The notes beneath the pieces were generated by a model. It ran no database searches. It was not told where the DNA came from and was given only the letters and a program-made list of their open reading frames with translations. Below, one piece after another: positions 1 through 8,620 of a DNA stretch of 64,000 nt (the stretch's first letter is position 1; the number at the start of each line of letters is the position of its first letter). Origin of the DNA: Acidobacteriota bacterium (GTDB taxonomy: Bacteria > Acidobacteriota > Terriglobia > Terriglobales > Acidobacteriaceae); NCBI GenBank assembly GCA_013289795.1, contig JABCZH010000002.1, positions 372,001-436,000 of the forward strand, in the 5' to 3' direction. A program made the position numbers and the translations under genes.

Positions 1-1946
1 AGAGTCGTCCGCAGGACAACCGACATGGTCAGCAGGGATGGATACGGCTTCTGCTTGTAGGGAACATACATTTCGGGTCCGGGAGCATCACTCAAGGCGA
101 ATTTCTTCACATCGGCAGCGACTCCCACAATGGTCATCCCCGGGTACCAGGAAGCCGGAAGCTTGATGCGTTGGCCTACAGGGTCCTGCCCCGGCCAAAA
201 CTGCCGGGCGAAACTCTCGCTGATGATCGTGACCCAGGGTGCCTGGGCATTGTCAGCTTCGGTGAAGGCGCGGCCACTCAGAATCGGGACGTTGGCCGCT
301 TTAAAGTAGTCCGGACTCGCAATCGTGTAAGACGCCATCGGCAGATTCTCCTGCTTCACCGCCGCGCGATTCTCAATGGTGAAAACCGTCTCTTCCTGGC
401 TTCCGCTCATGGGCAAAGGCTTGACCGTACCGGCGGACTGGATCCCCGGCACTGCGGCCAAACCATCCAGGATGCGCTGGTAGATACCAGTCACGGCGTC
501 GGGAGACGAATACTTCAAAGCTGGGACGGTAACCTCCATCGTAATCAGATGACCCGCCTGAAAACCGGGATTGGCCTTCAGCAGATTGATGAAGCTCCGC
601 GCGAAGACACCGGTCCCGATCACCAGGACCAACGATACCCCCACTTGTCCGGCCACCATGGCTCGGCGGAACGAATTCACTCCCCGGCTCGAATGCTTCT
701 GCTCCCGGCTCTTCAAGTAATCCGCCAGTGGCAGTCCGCTCATATAGAGCGCTGGAAAGACTCCGAACAGGATGCCCACGCAAATGGTTAACCCGCCTGC
801 GAACGCCATCACGGGAAGGTTCAGATGCGCCTGTTCCAGGCGGGGAACATAGAGCAAGAATGATTTCCTGACCACATGAACGATTACTAGAGAGAGCAGG
901 GTCCCCAACACCGTTCCGCCAAAAGCCAGTAACAGGCTTTCGCTAAGCAGCTGCCGTACCAAGTCCACACGCCTGGCTCCCAGGGCTGCACGAACCGCGA
1001 AGTCCTTAAACCGTCCCAGTGACCGGGCAAGAAAAAGATTGGAGACATTCGCGCAGCTGATGAACAGGACCAGGACTACGGCGCCGGCCAGCATCCAAAG
1101 TCGGGATCGGGAGTCTCCCTCCACCTGAGCGCGCAGCGGCACCAGCTTGGAGTTGGCCCAACCCTTCCAGCCAGGTTCCTGTTCCACTAATTCGCGGTTC
1201 ATTTCGTGCAGATCCAACTGGGCCTGTTCCAGTGAAATGTTCGGCCGCGACCTCGCGATTAGAGCCAGGTCCGAAGGGCCGCGATAAGACGCGGGCAAGG
1301 CGAGCGGAACCCATAGTTCCGCCTGCTTGGGAAATTGCATGCTTTTCGGCATTTCGGCGCCCCGTGGAAAGGTGAATCCCTCGGGCATGACCCCAATCAC
1401 GGTATAGGTTTCGCTATTAAGGCGAATGGTTTTGCCTACCAACGCAGGATCCGATGCGAACCGGCGGCGCCACAGGCTGTGGCCAACCACAACCACGTGC
1501 TCCCTACCCGGCTGGTCCTCTTCTAACAAGAACGCCCTGCCGATCTGCGGTGGCACCCCGATGACTCGAAAGAAATCTCCGGAGGCCCGGATTCCGTCGA
1601 TCCGCTCAGTATCCGACTCGCCATTCAGGTTGAACTCATCGCTCTTGAAGGCGGCAACGCCCTCCAGGGACCGGCTGTGGGAGCTAATGAACAGGAACTC
1701 CTTGTTGTGTAGCGGTAGCTCGCCAAATCCGAGATGCATTTGCGGCGGCGGAACATCCCAGATGGCAAAGATTCTCTCCGCGTTCGGAAAAGGCAAAGGC
1801 CTCAACAAAACAGCATCTACAATCGAGAATATAGCGGTGCTGGCGCCCATCCCCAGTCCCAGCATCAGGATCGCCACACCAGTGAACCCCGGTGATTTCC
1901 GCAGCATGCGGAAGCTATGCCGCGCATCTCGAAAAGTAGACCCCAT
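1..1946 (-). CDS. ADOP/MacB-type ABC permease, C-terminus cut by window edge
   Basis: The reading frame is open from an ATG at 1946 to the left edge (648 codons), so the C-terminus is missing. The start is preceded by a GGGGGTGG-type ribosome site. The N-terminus (FRMLRKSPGFTGVAIL) and the first membrane segment followed by a MacB-like periplasmic core are typical of the Acidobacteria-duplicated-orphan permease (ADOP) family. An FtsX-like block of helices lies around residues 280-400, and a second periplasmic core begins after it. These permeases are usually about 800 residues with two FtsX-like modules; the second is lost at the edge. No ATPase is adjacent. Substrate cannot be read from sequence. 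Confidence 0.85.
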   Translation of the reverse strand, partial: MGSTFRDARHSFRMLRKSPGFTGVAILMLGLGMGASTAIFSIVDAVLLRPLPFPNAERIFAIWDVPPPQMHLGFGELPLHNKEFLFISSHSRSLEGVAAFKSDEFNLNGESDTERIDGIRASGDFFRVIGVPPQIGRAFLLEEDQPGREHVVVVGHSLWRRRFASDPALVGKTIRLNSETYTVIGVMPEGFTFPRGAEMPKSMQFPKQAELWVPLALPASYRGPSDLALIARSRPNISLEQAQLDLHEMNRELVEQEPGWKGWANSKLVPLRAQVEGDSRSRLWMLAGAVVLVLFISCANVSNLFLARSLGRFKDFAVRAALGARRVDLVRQLLSESLLLAFGGTVLGTLLSLVIVHVVRKSFLLYVPRLEQAHLNLPVMAFAGGLTICVGILFGVFPALYMSGLPLADYLKSREQKHSSRGVNSFRRAMVAGQVGVSLVLVIGTGVFARSFINLLKANPGFQAGHLITMEVTVPALKYSSPDAVTGIYQRILDGLAAVPGIQSAGTVKPLPMSGSQEETVFTIENRAAVKQENLPMASYTIASPDYFKAANVPILSGRAFTEADNAQAPWVTIISESFARQFWPGQDPVGQRIKLPASWYPGMTIVGVAADVKKFALSDAPGPEMYVPYKQKPYPSLLTMSVVLRTT

Positions 1947-2090
1947 CGCCACCCCCTCAGCGCTTTAGACGTGACTCCAGCCAGGTTGGTCACCGCTCTT
2001 GAGCACAAAGGCATCTGGCGGCTTTTGGTTCTGAGTGAAGCTGTGAGGATGGCAAAGTCAAAACCGCCGCCTGGCAACATGGAACACAAG

Positions 2091-2126
2091 ACAAAACCGC
2101 CGGTGCCTTGTGCAGGCGACCGGCGG
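2091..2126 (-). terminator. Rho-independent terminator after pilQ
   Basis: On the minus strand an 8-bp perfect stem (CCGCCGGT / ACCGGCGG) with a 14-nt loop is followed by TTTTGT. It lies 25 bases downstream of the pilQ stop and closes the pilus operon before the ADOP permease gene. Confidence 0.75.
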
Positions 2127-2150
2127 CTGTCTTTACTGCTAACTGGTTCG

Positions 2151-4259
2151 CTAGGTCTGGATAATCCGCGGAGTGATGAAGAAAATCAACTCCTGGTTCG
2201 TGGTGCTGACCTGCGTATGTTTGAACAAGTTGCCCAGGTACGGGATGTTGCCCAGGAGCGGCACCTGGCTGACTTGCACTGAGTTGTTGGTCTGGATCAC
2301 GCCGCCGATCACGACCGTGCCACCATCGGTGACCAGCACCTGGGTAGTGGCCTGTTGCGTAATCAACGTCGGGTTGCCCTGGATGGACTGCCCGAAGTCT
2401 GGCGTCGTGTTTTCCACGTCCACGTTCAGGAAGATCGTACCTTCCGAAGTGATCTGCGGAACCACCGTCAGGCGCAGGAACGCGTCCACGTAGGTTACGG
2501 TGGGCGGACCGCCTAACTGGGCCTGAGTCACGATGGGCACGCGTACGCCCTGCCGGACCAGTGCCTGGATGTTGTTCTGGGTCACAACTCGCGGACGGGA
2601 CAGAATCTTCACCAAGCCCCGCGACTCGGCCATGGTGAGAATGGCATCCAGACGTACGTTGTTGCTGGCGCTGGTGAAATTGAGGCCACTGGTCGGGCTG
2701 GTTGAACCCAAGTTTGAGAACAGCGGGATTTGTACCCCGGTAGTTGCAGTCGGTACGGAGGTTCCAATGATCGGGTAGTGGGGAGTCAATCCGAAGGTCG
2801 CGGTGGGTGTGGTGCCAACTGCACCGGCTCCGCCCACCGACGTGGTGTTGTTACCCCATCCAAAACCTAGCTGTGTGCCCAAGTCGCGGGCAAAACTCCG
2901 GGTCGCGGCCACTACCCGGGCTTCGATTTCCACTTGCTGCGTCTTGCGATCCAATTGCGTGAGCAGTTTGTCGATCGCAGGGACCACCGAGGGCACATCG
3001 GTCACGATAATGGCGTTGGTCCGTTCGTCGGCAATCACATCGCCACGCGAGGAGATGAACTTTTTGCAGGTAATTACCAGATCCTTGGAGTGGGCATAGC
3101 TGAGGAAACGGGTGAAAGTGATTTTGTCCACTGCCAGGGCTTCGGCGTCATGTTGGGCGCGACGGGATTCGGCCTCGTGACGCAGCGTGTCCACGGTGGC
3201 AATCCTCAGTACGTTGCCGTCCAGTTGGCGCGCCAGATCGTTGTTCTTGAGGACGATATCGAGTGCCTGGTCCCACGGCACATCGTCCAGCACGATGGTC
3301 AAGGACCCCTTCACATTGGGATCCAACACCACGTTCAGCCCGCTGATCTCGTGGATTAGGCGGAAGAAATCCTTCAGGTCTACATCCTTCAAGTTGACGG
3401 AAATCGGTTCACCGGTGTATTTCGGCTCAGGACTCGACACAATCTGCGTCGATTGGATCTTCTGCTCCGCCGCCAGATTCACCGCGGGTTGCATGGTGGT
3501 GGTGTTCGGCGCCTGCGAAGTCTGCTGCATGGCGGCGCTGGGTACGGGCAGCAAGCTGCCTTCCGGCTTATCCACGAACTTTGCCGCCGCTTCCACGACC
3601 CGGGCTGGCGGCGCCGTCACTGCGGCGTCGCTGCCTTGGCTTGCTGGCTTGGTCTGGTAGGCAGGCTCGACAAATACAAAATCATGGGCGGAGGCCGTCG
3701 ACGGGGCTGGCTTCTGCTCGGGTGCGGGTGCGCTGACCGTGGCTGGTGTCGGAACCGCAGGCTGGGTCAAGGCCGTGCGATGCATGGACACTGGCGCGAT
3801 CACGGCGTGCGGCGCGCTCGTCGCCGGCTGGGCCGTCTTCGCCGAATTTGCCGCGGGGTGCAACTTGACGATGACCTTGCCGTCGGTGCCTGGCAACAAT
3901 TCATAGCTGCATGCGTTGAGCAGGTCAATCACCACGCGGGTGGTGGGAGGCATACGGCCGTCCGTACCAATGCGCACGCCCTTGACCCCGTTGCTGTCCA
4001 CGCTCAAATGATTCTGGGCGGTGGCGGCTACGGTGTTGGGCAGACTCACCACAACGCGAGTCGGCGATTCCAGCGTGCTGACCGTGGGCGTGATTTGCCC
4101 GCGGGAGGTTATCTCCACACTGATCCCGTCGTTCCCGCGGATCACGTCCACCTTTTGCAGGGTGGCGTGCTTCGTGGTGTCGGTGGCAGCGCCGGGAGTT
4201 TCCCCAATCGCGCTCAGGACCAGCAGTGGTAACAGAACAACCAGCAGTTGCTTTCGCAT
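2151..4259 (-). CDS. pilQ: Type IV pilus secretin PilQ
   Basis: Outer-membrane secretin that forms the channel through which the type IV pilus passes. The chosen ATG has GGAGAAGG just upstream and begins a clean signal peptide (MRKQLLVVLLPLLVLSAIG); a start 54 bases earlier would only add charged residues. An AMIN-like peptidoglycan-binding domain follows (about residues 35-130), then a low-complexity Ala/Pro/Thr linker, a secretin/TonB short N-terminal domain (about 275-350), an N1-type domain (about 380-460) and the secretin channel domain with the C-terminal signature VPLLGNIPYLGNLFKH. The length of 702 residues fits the family. It is the last gene of the pilMNOPQ operon. Confidence 0.95.
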   Translation of the reverse strand: MRKQLLVVLLPLLVLSAIGETPGAATDTTKHATLQKVDVIRGNDGISVEITSRGQITPTVSTLESPTRVVVSLPNTVAATAQNHLSVDSNGVKGVRIGTDGRMPPTTRVVIDLLNACSYELLPGTDGKVIVKLHPAANSAKTAQPATSAPHAVIAPVSMHRTALTQPAVPTPATVSAPAPEQKPAPSTASAHDFVFVEPAYQTKPASQGSDAAVTAPPARVVEAAAKFVDKPEGSLLPVPSAAMQQTSQAPNTTTMQPAVNLAAEQKIQSTQIVSSPEPKYTGEPISVNLKDVDLKDFFRLIHEISGLNVVLDPNVKGSLTIVLDDVPWDQALDIVLKNNDLARQLDGNVLRIATVDTLRHEAESRRAQHDAEALAVDKITFTRFLSYAHSKDLVITCKKFISSRGDVIADERTNAIIVTDVPSVVPAIDKLLTQLDRKTQQVEIEARVVAATRSFARDLGTQLGFGWGNNTTSVGGAGAVGTTPTATFGLTPHYPIIGTSVPTATTGVQIPLFSNLGSTSPTSGLNFTSASNNVRLDAILTMAESRGLVKILSRPRVVTQNNIQALVRQGVRVPIVTQAQLGGPPTVTYVDAFLRLTVVPQITSEGTIFLNVDVENTTPDFGQSIQGNPTLITQQATTQVLVTDGGTVVIGGVIQTNNSVQVSQVPLLGNIPYLGNLFKHTQVSTTNQELIFFITPRIIQT

Positions 4260-4352
4260 TTCCCTTCTCCCCACAGGCTCGCCGTTTGGCTCGCCTCGTG
4301 ATCTCTTCCTCAAATTCTTATCGCACGCCGGTTGACCCGGCGCCCCGGTTGA

Positions 4353-5126
4353 CTACACGGCCGGGGTCGAAATCCTTTTGGTGACTTCCCGCTCGAACGG
4401 CTTGCCCATCTTGTCCTGGATGGTCTCTTTGAAAATGATCGAGTCGCCTGTGATCTTCACCACGTAGCCGTTGAATACCGGATCGTTTTCGCGCAGGAAA
4501 TATGCCTTGTTCAGCGCATTGACCACCACCGCAATCATGCCCGCATCCGACTTCACAATTCCCTGCAGGTTGATCTGGTCAATGGCCAGGCAGCGCTTTC
4601 CGGTGCTGCATCCCGATCCCGTCATGGTGCGGTTGACCACCGGGCTGATGAAGGGATCGCGCCGTCCATTCGCGCTGTAAGTTTTGGCCTCTTCTTTCTT
4701 GGGCTCGACGGGATTCTTCTTGTCTTCCACTGCAACCGTCGGTTGCGCCTCTGCCGGCTTCGTCACCGCGATAGCCGTCGACTTCTTCTTGCCCTTCGCA
4801 GCCGTGGTTTTAGGGGCATTGGCTGGAGTCACACTAACAACCGGGGTTTTACCCTGCTTCGCGGCAGCTGAACTGGCCGCAGTGGGCGTGCTCTGGGCCG
4901 CCTTGCTCGGAGCCGACTTCGCGGGTGCCGTCACCGCGGCGGGCGATGAGGTCGGGGCGCTGTTTTGCCCCTGCCCGGAAGCGGCCAACGCAGCATTCTC
5001 GTCAATGGTCTGCTTCTTCTGCACGTTCTGCAGAGTATTGCGCGTGTTTTCGATCACATCCGGGTTCTGTGCCCAGGCGGTGCCCAGACTCAGTCCCAAC
5101 GCCAACATTGCAGTGGTCAGCTTCAT
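4353..5126 (-). CDS. pilP: Type IV pilus assembly protein PilP
   Basis: Periplasmic protein that links the inner-membrane PilNO complex to the secretin. It has a signal peptide ending AWA-QN, a long Ala/Pro/Lys-rich linker (about 45-145), then the compact C-terminal HR domain beginning GRRDPF and containing INLQGIV and the repeated short strands of PilP. Canonical PilP proteins are lipoproteins, but no lipobox cysteine follows this signal peptide. Two cysteines sit seven residues apart in the C-terminal domain (C-STGKR-C). Its start overlaps the pilO stop by four bases, which suggests translational coupling. Confidence 0.85.
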   Translation of the reverse strand: MKLTTAMLALGLSLGTAWAQNPDVIENTRNTLQNVQKKQTIDENAALAASGQGQNSAPTSSPAAVTAPAKSAPSKAAQSTPTAASSAAAKQGKTPVVSVTPANAPKTTAAKGKKKSTAIAVTKPAEAQPTVAVEDKKNPVEPKKEEAKTYSANGRRDPFISPVVNRTMTGSGCSTGKRCLAIDQINLQGIVKSDAGMIAVVVNALNKAYFLRENDPVFNGYVVKITGDSIIFKETIQDKMGKPFEREVTKRISTPAV

Positions 5127-5755
5127 AAGGCTCCCCTGGTTCTAGCCGGTGTGCTCGCGGGCGGCGTTACGTCATGCGTGAAAAATGTTGACGCCTGGCA
5201 GGTGGCCACGATGCTCTCATTCGGAGCGTATTGATAGGTATGTTTCGTCCTGGCTTCGCCCGGCTTCTTCACCGTCGCAATCAACACGTTTGAAATGTTG
5301 ACGATGCGTTCCAGTTTCCCCACGCGGTCAAAGAAGTTGAGTACCGAGTAGTACGGCCCGTCGATTTCCAGATCGAACGGCACTTCGGTGTAGAACTCGC
5401 GGCTGGATACCGGCTTGGCGGTATAGCGGCGGATCTCGATCCCCGTCTTCAACGCCTCGGCGTCGAGAGCCTTGATAAAGTTGTCCACTTCCTTGTCATC
5501 CGGCACGATGCGGCGTTCAATCTCCAACTGCTGTTTGAGATTGGCAACTTGCCGTTCCATGTCCTTGAGCTTGGGCCGGTAGGATTCCAGTTCCGCGTTC
5601 TCGCGCAGCTTGGTCTGCAGGCTTTGTTGTGCCTGGTCGTTGGCTTCGCGCTTGGATTTGAACATGGTGTAATGCAACCCGACGCTTATTAGCGCCGCCA
5701 CCAGCATCAGGGCTGCCCACTGCTTGATCCCCGACAATTCGCCGAAGTTCCCCAT
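5123..5755 (-). CDS. pilO: Type IV pilus inner-membrane protein PilO
   Basis: Single-pass protein that dimerises with PilN and aligns the pilus machine. One N-terminal membrane segment (about 12-30) is followed by a coiled coil (about 35-85) and a ferredoxin-like periplasmic domain with the family motif PFDLEIDGPYYSVLNFFDRV. At 210 residues it matches the family. It lies 14 bases after pilN and overlaps pilP by 4 bases. Confidence 0.92.
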   Translation of the reverse strand: MGNFGELSGIKQWAALMLVAALISVGLHYTMFKSKREANDQAQQSLQTKLRENAELESYRPKLKDMERQVANLKQQLEIERRIVPDDKEVDNFIKALDAEALKTGIEIRRYTAKPVSSREFYTEVPFDLEIDGPYYSVLNFFDRVGKLERIVNISNVLIATVKKPGEARTKHTYQYAPNESIVATCQASTFFTHDVTPPASTPARTRGAL

Positions 5756-5769
5756 AGTCTCCTGCCCTC

Positions 5770-6357
5770 TTAGGACTTTGCCTTTTCGCAGGTCAGCGTG
5801 AACTGAAATGCCTGCATTTCTTTGAAGGTGTCGTCCTGATAGGTCTCTTTAATCTCGATGTTCTTGAAGTGCCCGGTCTTCTGCAGATTCTGGATCAGGG
5901 ACGCCACAGCGTCGGTGCTCAGAGCCATGCCTTCGATGTCCACGCTGCCACCCTGGTCCTTCATCGTGCTCAGCCAGACCGCTTCGGTGTTGTTAACGGT
6001 GTCGCCAATCGTGTTCAACAGCTCCACCGGTCCCGACTGGTTGGCACGTAGCTGGTCAATCACATCGACCCGGCGTTTGTAGTTGTCCGCCTCGCGCTGC
6101 CGCTCCAGATACTTGGCTTTGACTTCGGCCAGTTCTCGGTTCTTCTGCTCTGCCACCTGCATGTTCTTGGCGATGGTCTTGGCCTCATTGTCCAGGTGGT
6201 GCCAGGTCCAGCCGTTGAAACCCGCGGCCAACACCAGCGCGATCACAATTTTGATTTGCGGCGAACCGCTATCGCCCGATTCCAGCACCGCCGCGGCCGA
6301 TGCAGCCGCCCGCTTGCCTTTCGCTTTCGGGGTTCCGAGCAGGTTGATTCGGATCAT
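5770..6357 (-). CDS. pilN: Type IV pilus assembly protein PilN
   Basis: Bitopic inner-membrane protein. The conserved cytoplasmic N-terminus MIRINLLG is the motif that docks into PilM. A membrane segment (about 35-55) leads to a coiled coil and a ferredoxin-like periplasmic domain. An Ala/Gly/Ser insert between the docking motif and the membrane segment is a little longer than usual. The start overlaps the pilM stop by four bases. Confidence 0.92.
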   Translation of the reverse strand: MIRINLLGTPKAKGKRAAASAAAVLESGDSGSPQIKIVIALVLAAGFNGWTWHHLDNEAKTIAKNMQVAEQKNRELAEVKAKYLERQREADNYKRRVDVIDQLRANQSGPVELLNTIGDTVNNTEAVWLSTMKDQGGSVDIEGMALSTDAVASLIQNLQKTGHFKNIEIKETYQDDTFKEMQAFQFTLTCEKAKS

Positions 6358-7409
6358 AGGTTTTCAAAGCTCCTTAACGCCAAACCCACCGCAACCGCCA
6401 ACTGGCCGGCGTTCTTCTCGATCAATTCGACTCCCGGCCCTTCCGTCGGAGGGGCGATCTTCTGGAACGGATTGAAGATCTCCACCGGCAGAGAGAATTC
6501 CTGGCGCAGGGCTTCAATCAGCCCCGGAACCGTCGAGGAGCCACCCGCCAGATAAATCTTCTCGATGTGCTCTCCGGCCGCGCTGGCGCGGAAAAAGTCG
6601 AATGTCTTCTGAATTTCCAGCACGATGATCTCGGTCACCTGCTGCAGGATCGGCGTCTTTGCATCTTCGCTGACCGTACCCACTTTGTTTCCCAGCTTTA
6701 GAGACTCGGCGTCGTCAAAGCTCAGGTCGAGCTCCTTCTGCAGCGAGTCGGTGTACTGGTGCCCGCCCACGCTGACATCGCGCGGGAACAGCGGGGTGGT
6801 GCCCTTTACGATGTTGATGTTCATCACGCTCGCGCCCAGGTTCAAGAGCGCCACCACCTGGCCCGGTGCGGGCTCATAGTTGTACTCGTAACAATTCTGT
6901 AAGGCCAGGGCATCGATGTCCACAATAGCCGGAGTCTTGCCCGCCATCGAGAGTACGTTGGTGTAGTTGAGAATCTTGTCCTTCTTGACCGCCACCAACA
7001 GCACGTCCATCTGCGGGCTGCCGGCATCCTCGGAAAGGATCTGGTAGTCGAGGTTCACATCCGCCAGGTCGAAGGGAATATGCTGCGCCGCTTCCTTCTG
7101 GATGGTTTCCGCCAGTTCCTGGTCACTCATCGAGGGCAGCGAAATCTTCTTGACGATTACTGAGTGCCCGCTGACCGCGGTGGCCACGGCTTTGGTCTTG
7201 ATCTGGTTCTCGGTAAACAGCTTCGAGATCGCGCTCGAAACCGTTCCGGAGTCCACGATCATGGAGTCCACCACGATATCCGGCCCCAGCGGTTCCACTC
7301 CCAGGTGCGCCACTTCCAGACCATTGCGCCCCTTGCGCAGCTCCACCGCCTTGATGCTCGAGGAGCCCACATCCAGACCAACAATCGTCTTCGCTCCGAA
7401 TCCAAACAT
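6354..7409 (-). CDS. pilM: Type IV pilus actin-like ATPase PilM
   Basis: Cytoplasmic actin/FtsA-fold protein that binds the PilN tail and connects the inner-membrane complex to the motor ATPases. The ATG at 7409 (AAAGGCGGG upstream) gives the canonical N-terminus MFGFGAKTIVGLDVGSSSIK with the first phosphate loop. Later ATPase motifs are present: LLNLGAS near residue 190 and LAGGSSTVPGLIEAL near 290. The open frame extends 55 codons further upstream but only as a shadow of the preceding gene. At 351 residues it has the usual length. It follows the helix-turn-helix gene by 10 bases. Confidence 0.95.
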   Translation of the reverse strand: MFGFGAKTIVGLDVGSSSIKAVELRKGRNGLEVAHLGVEPLGPDIVVDSMIVDSGTVSSAISKLFTENQIKTKAVATAVSGHSVIVKKISLPSMSDQELAETIQKEAAQHIPFDLADVNLDYQILSEDAGSPQMDVLLVAVKKDKILNYTNVLSMAGKTPAIVDIDALALQNCYEYNYEPAPGQVVALLNLGASVMNINIVKGTTPLFPRDVSVGGHQYTDSLQKELDLSFDDAESLKLGNKVGTVSEDAKTPILQQVTEIIVLEIQKTFDFFRASAAGEHIEKIYLAGGSSTVPGLIEALRQEFSLPVEIFNPFQKIAPPTEGPGVELIEKNAGQLAVAVGLALRSFENL

Positions 7410-7419
7410 GTGCCCGCCT

Positions 7420-7656
7420 TTACGTTTGCCCGGCGGCTTTGGCAGCCACCTGCGTTTTCTTCTTGCCTCTGGCTTCCATTTGGGTGGACTTCTCTTCCAT
7501 CCACTGGTCCAGCTTCGACTTCTTGAAGCGCCAGCGGTTTCCCAACTTGAAAGCCGGTATCTTTTGTTCCCCAACGTACTTGTAAAGCGTGTCCGGACTC
7601 ACTCCCAGGTACTGCGAAGCCTGGCGAATATTCATGACTTCACGCGAGTCGGCCAT
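7420..7656 (-). CDS. Excisionase/MerR-type helix-turn-helix protein leading the pil operon
   Basis: A 78-residue protein. The ATG at 7656 with AAAGGA six bases upstream was preferred over a 42-codon longer frame without conserved sequence. Residues 8-55 form a helix-turn-helix of the excisionase/HTH_17 class (NIRQASQYLGVSPDTLYKYV followed by a winged GNRWRFKK), and the tail is Lys/Ala-rich. It sits 10 bases before pilM in the same direction and so is probably cotranscribed. It may regulate the pil operon or simply ride with it; the sequence does not show which. Confidence 0.8.
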   Translation of the reverse strand: MADSREVMNIRQASQYLGVSPDTLYKYVGEQKIPAFKLGNRWRFKKSKLDQWMEEKSTQMEARGKKKTQVAAKAAGQT

Positions 7657-8107
7657 AGTTCCTTTACCTTGTCCACAGACCTGATGCCCGTTTACGGCTT
7701 GTCCGTCGTACCTACGAGCAGAATTGGGAGAGAGAATTACTCGTATAAAATGCCTGCGAGTGAATTCAGGTGTCCCGAGCATATCTCAACCGGAAATTTC
7801 CCCAGGGCTCCGGGCTTTGTTGGGTTTTATGCCCGTTTTCTGGAAAGTAACCAGAATGGAGTTGCAGCGTGGATCTATAGGTTGTAGTCGAGGATAGTAA
7901 AGCTACAACTGGTTGTATCGTTTGACAGCGAGATCATAGCCAGACGCGAGAATCGTAACTAAAGTACTACAGACGGTACGAAGGTCGCGGGACGAGCGGG
8001 AAAGCGCCTTTGATTTCAGGGTGATTCCGCCAACAAGGCCGGACACTTCCTGCCTACTTCTGCAACCGCCCTCGATTGCGGTAATCTGCGTCTTTCAGGA
8101 GGGGTCC
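7657..8107. other. Divergent intergenic region between the pil operon and doxX-like gene
   Basis: About 450 bases without a credible gene. It must hold the pil promoter (leftward) and the promoter of the DoxX-like gene (rightward), but no pair of good -35/-10 boxes stands out. Visible structure: an inverted repeat ACGAG (7714-7718) / CTCGT (7740-7744) with two GAATT words inside it, close to the pil operon; a 7-bp inverted repeat GTTGTAG (7881-7887) / CTACAAC (7903-7909); and an isolated TTGACA at 7922-7927. The long frame across this region on the plus strand is an antisense shadow of pilM. Confidence 0.5.
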
Positions 8108-8536
8108 TTGCGCTTTCTCGATCGTTTGCAACCGCTCGCACTCTTAGCTCTGCGGGTGATTCTCGGCACCGTCATGATCGGCCACGGTTACGGCAAGGTA
8201 TTCCACGGCGGCCTCGCACATCATGTGCAGTTGGTCACCAGCCTGGGACTGCCGGGCTGGTGGGCCTATCTCTCGGCTTTCACTGAATTCTTCGGTGGAA
8301 TTCTGCTGATTGCCGGCTTCTTCACCCGTTTCGTGTCCCTGGCCACGTTGATCGACATGGCCGTCGCCATTTGGAAGATTCACTGGAAAAACGGCATGTT
8401 CGGCAGGGGCGGATACGAACTTCCCCTGACCCTGGCGACCATCGCTTTTGCCCTTATCTTCCTAGGAGCGGGTCCGATTGCAGTCGACGCTATTCGCAGC
8501 AGCGGGGGTGGCGGCGCCAGGCCCAAGAAAATCTGA
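8108..8536 (+). CDS. DoxX family membrane protein
   Basis: A 142-residue protein with about four membrane segments. The start is a TTG at 8108 because a perfect AGGAGG lies five bases upstream (8097-8102); the open frame runs back to a GTG at 8021 without conserved sequence. Family features are ALRVILGTVMIGHGYGKVFHG in the first helix, a Gly-rich second helix (FFGGILLIAGFFTRF) and a hydrophilic loop FGRGGYELPL before the last helix. DoxX/DoxD-like proteins are small quinone- or redox-associated membrane proteins of mostly unknown role. Confidence 0.85.
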   Translation: MRFLDRLQPLALLALRVILGTVMIGHGYGKVFHGGLAHHVQLVTSLGLPGWWAYLSAFTEFFGGILLIAGFFTRFVSLATLIDMAVAIWKIHWKNGMFGRGGYELPLTLATIAFALIFLGAGPIAVDAIRSSGGGGARPKKI

Positions 8537-8550
8537 TTTCGGCCTGTGGT

Positions 8551-8582
8551 CCCTCTGTAAACTCTGTGCTCTCTGTGGCTAA
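8551..8582. repeat. Single arm of an ACCACAGAGGACACAGAGG-type intergenic repeat
   Basis: The words CCTCTGT, CTCTGTG and CTCTGTGG follow each other in 32 bases. The same words form the two arms of the perfect inverted repeat at 59635-59715, so this is a half copy of that family. Confidence 0.55.
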
Positions 8583-8620
8583 CGCTTTTGAAGCTGGCCT
8601 CGACTAAACTAAACTCACAG

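Noticed and set aside
3453-4232. Long plus-strand frame opposite pilQ (259 residues), with several others between 2173 and 4335.
   Set aside because: These are antisense shadows of the GC-rich pilQ gene. They lack ribosome sites and family motifs, and pilQ is certain.
7102-7887. A 261-residue plus-strand frame across pilM and the upstream region.
   Set aside because: Antisense to pilM and to the HTH gene; the composition is that of a shadow frame.
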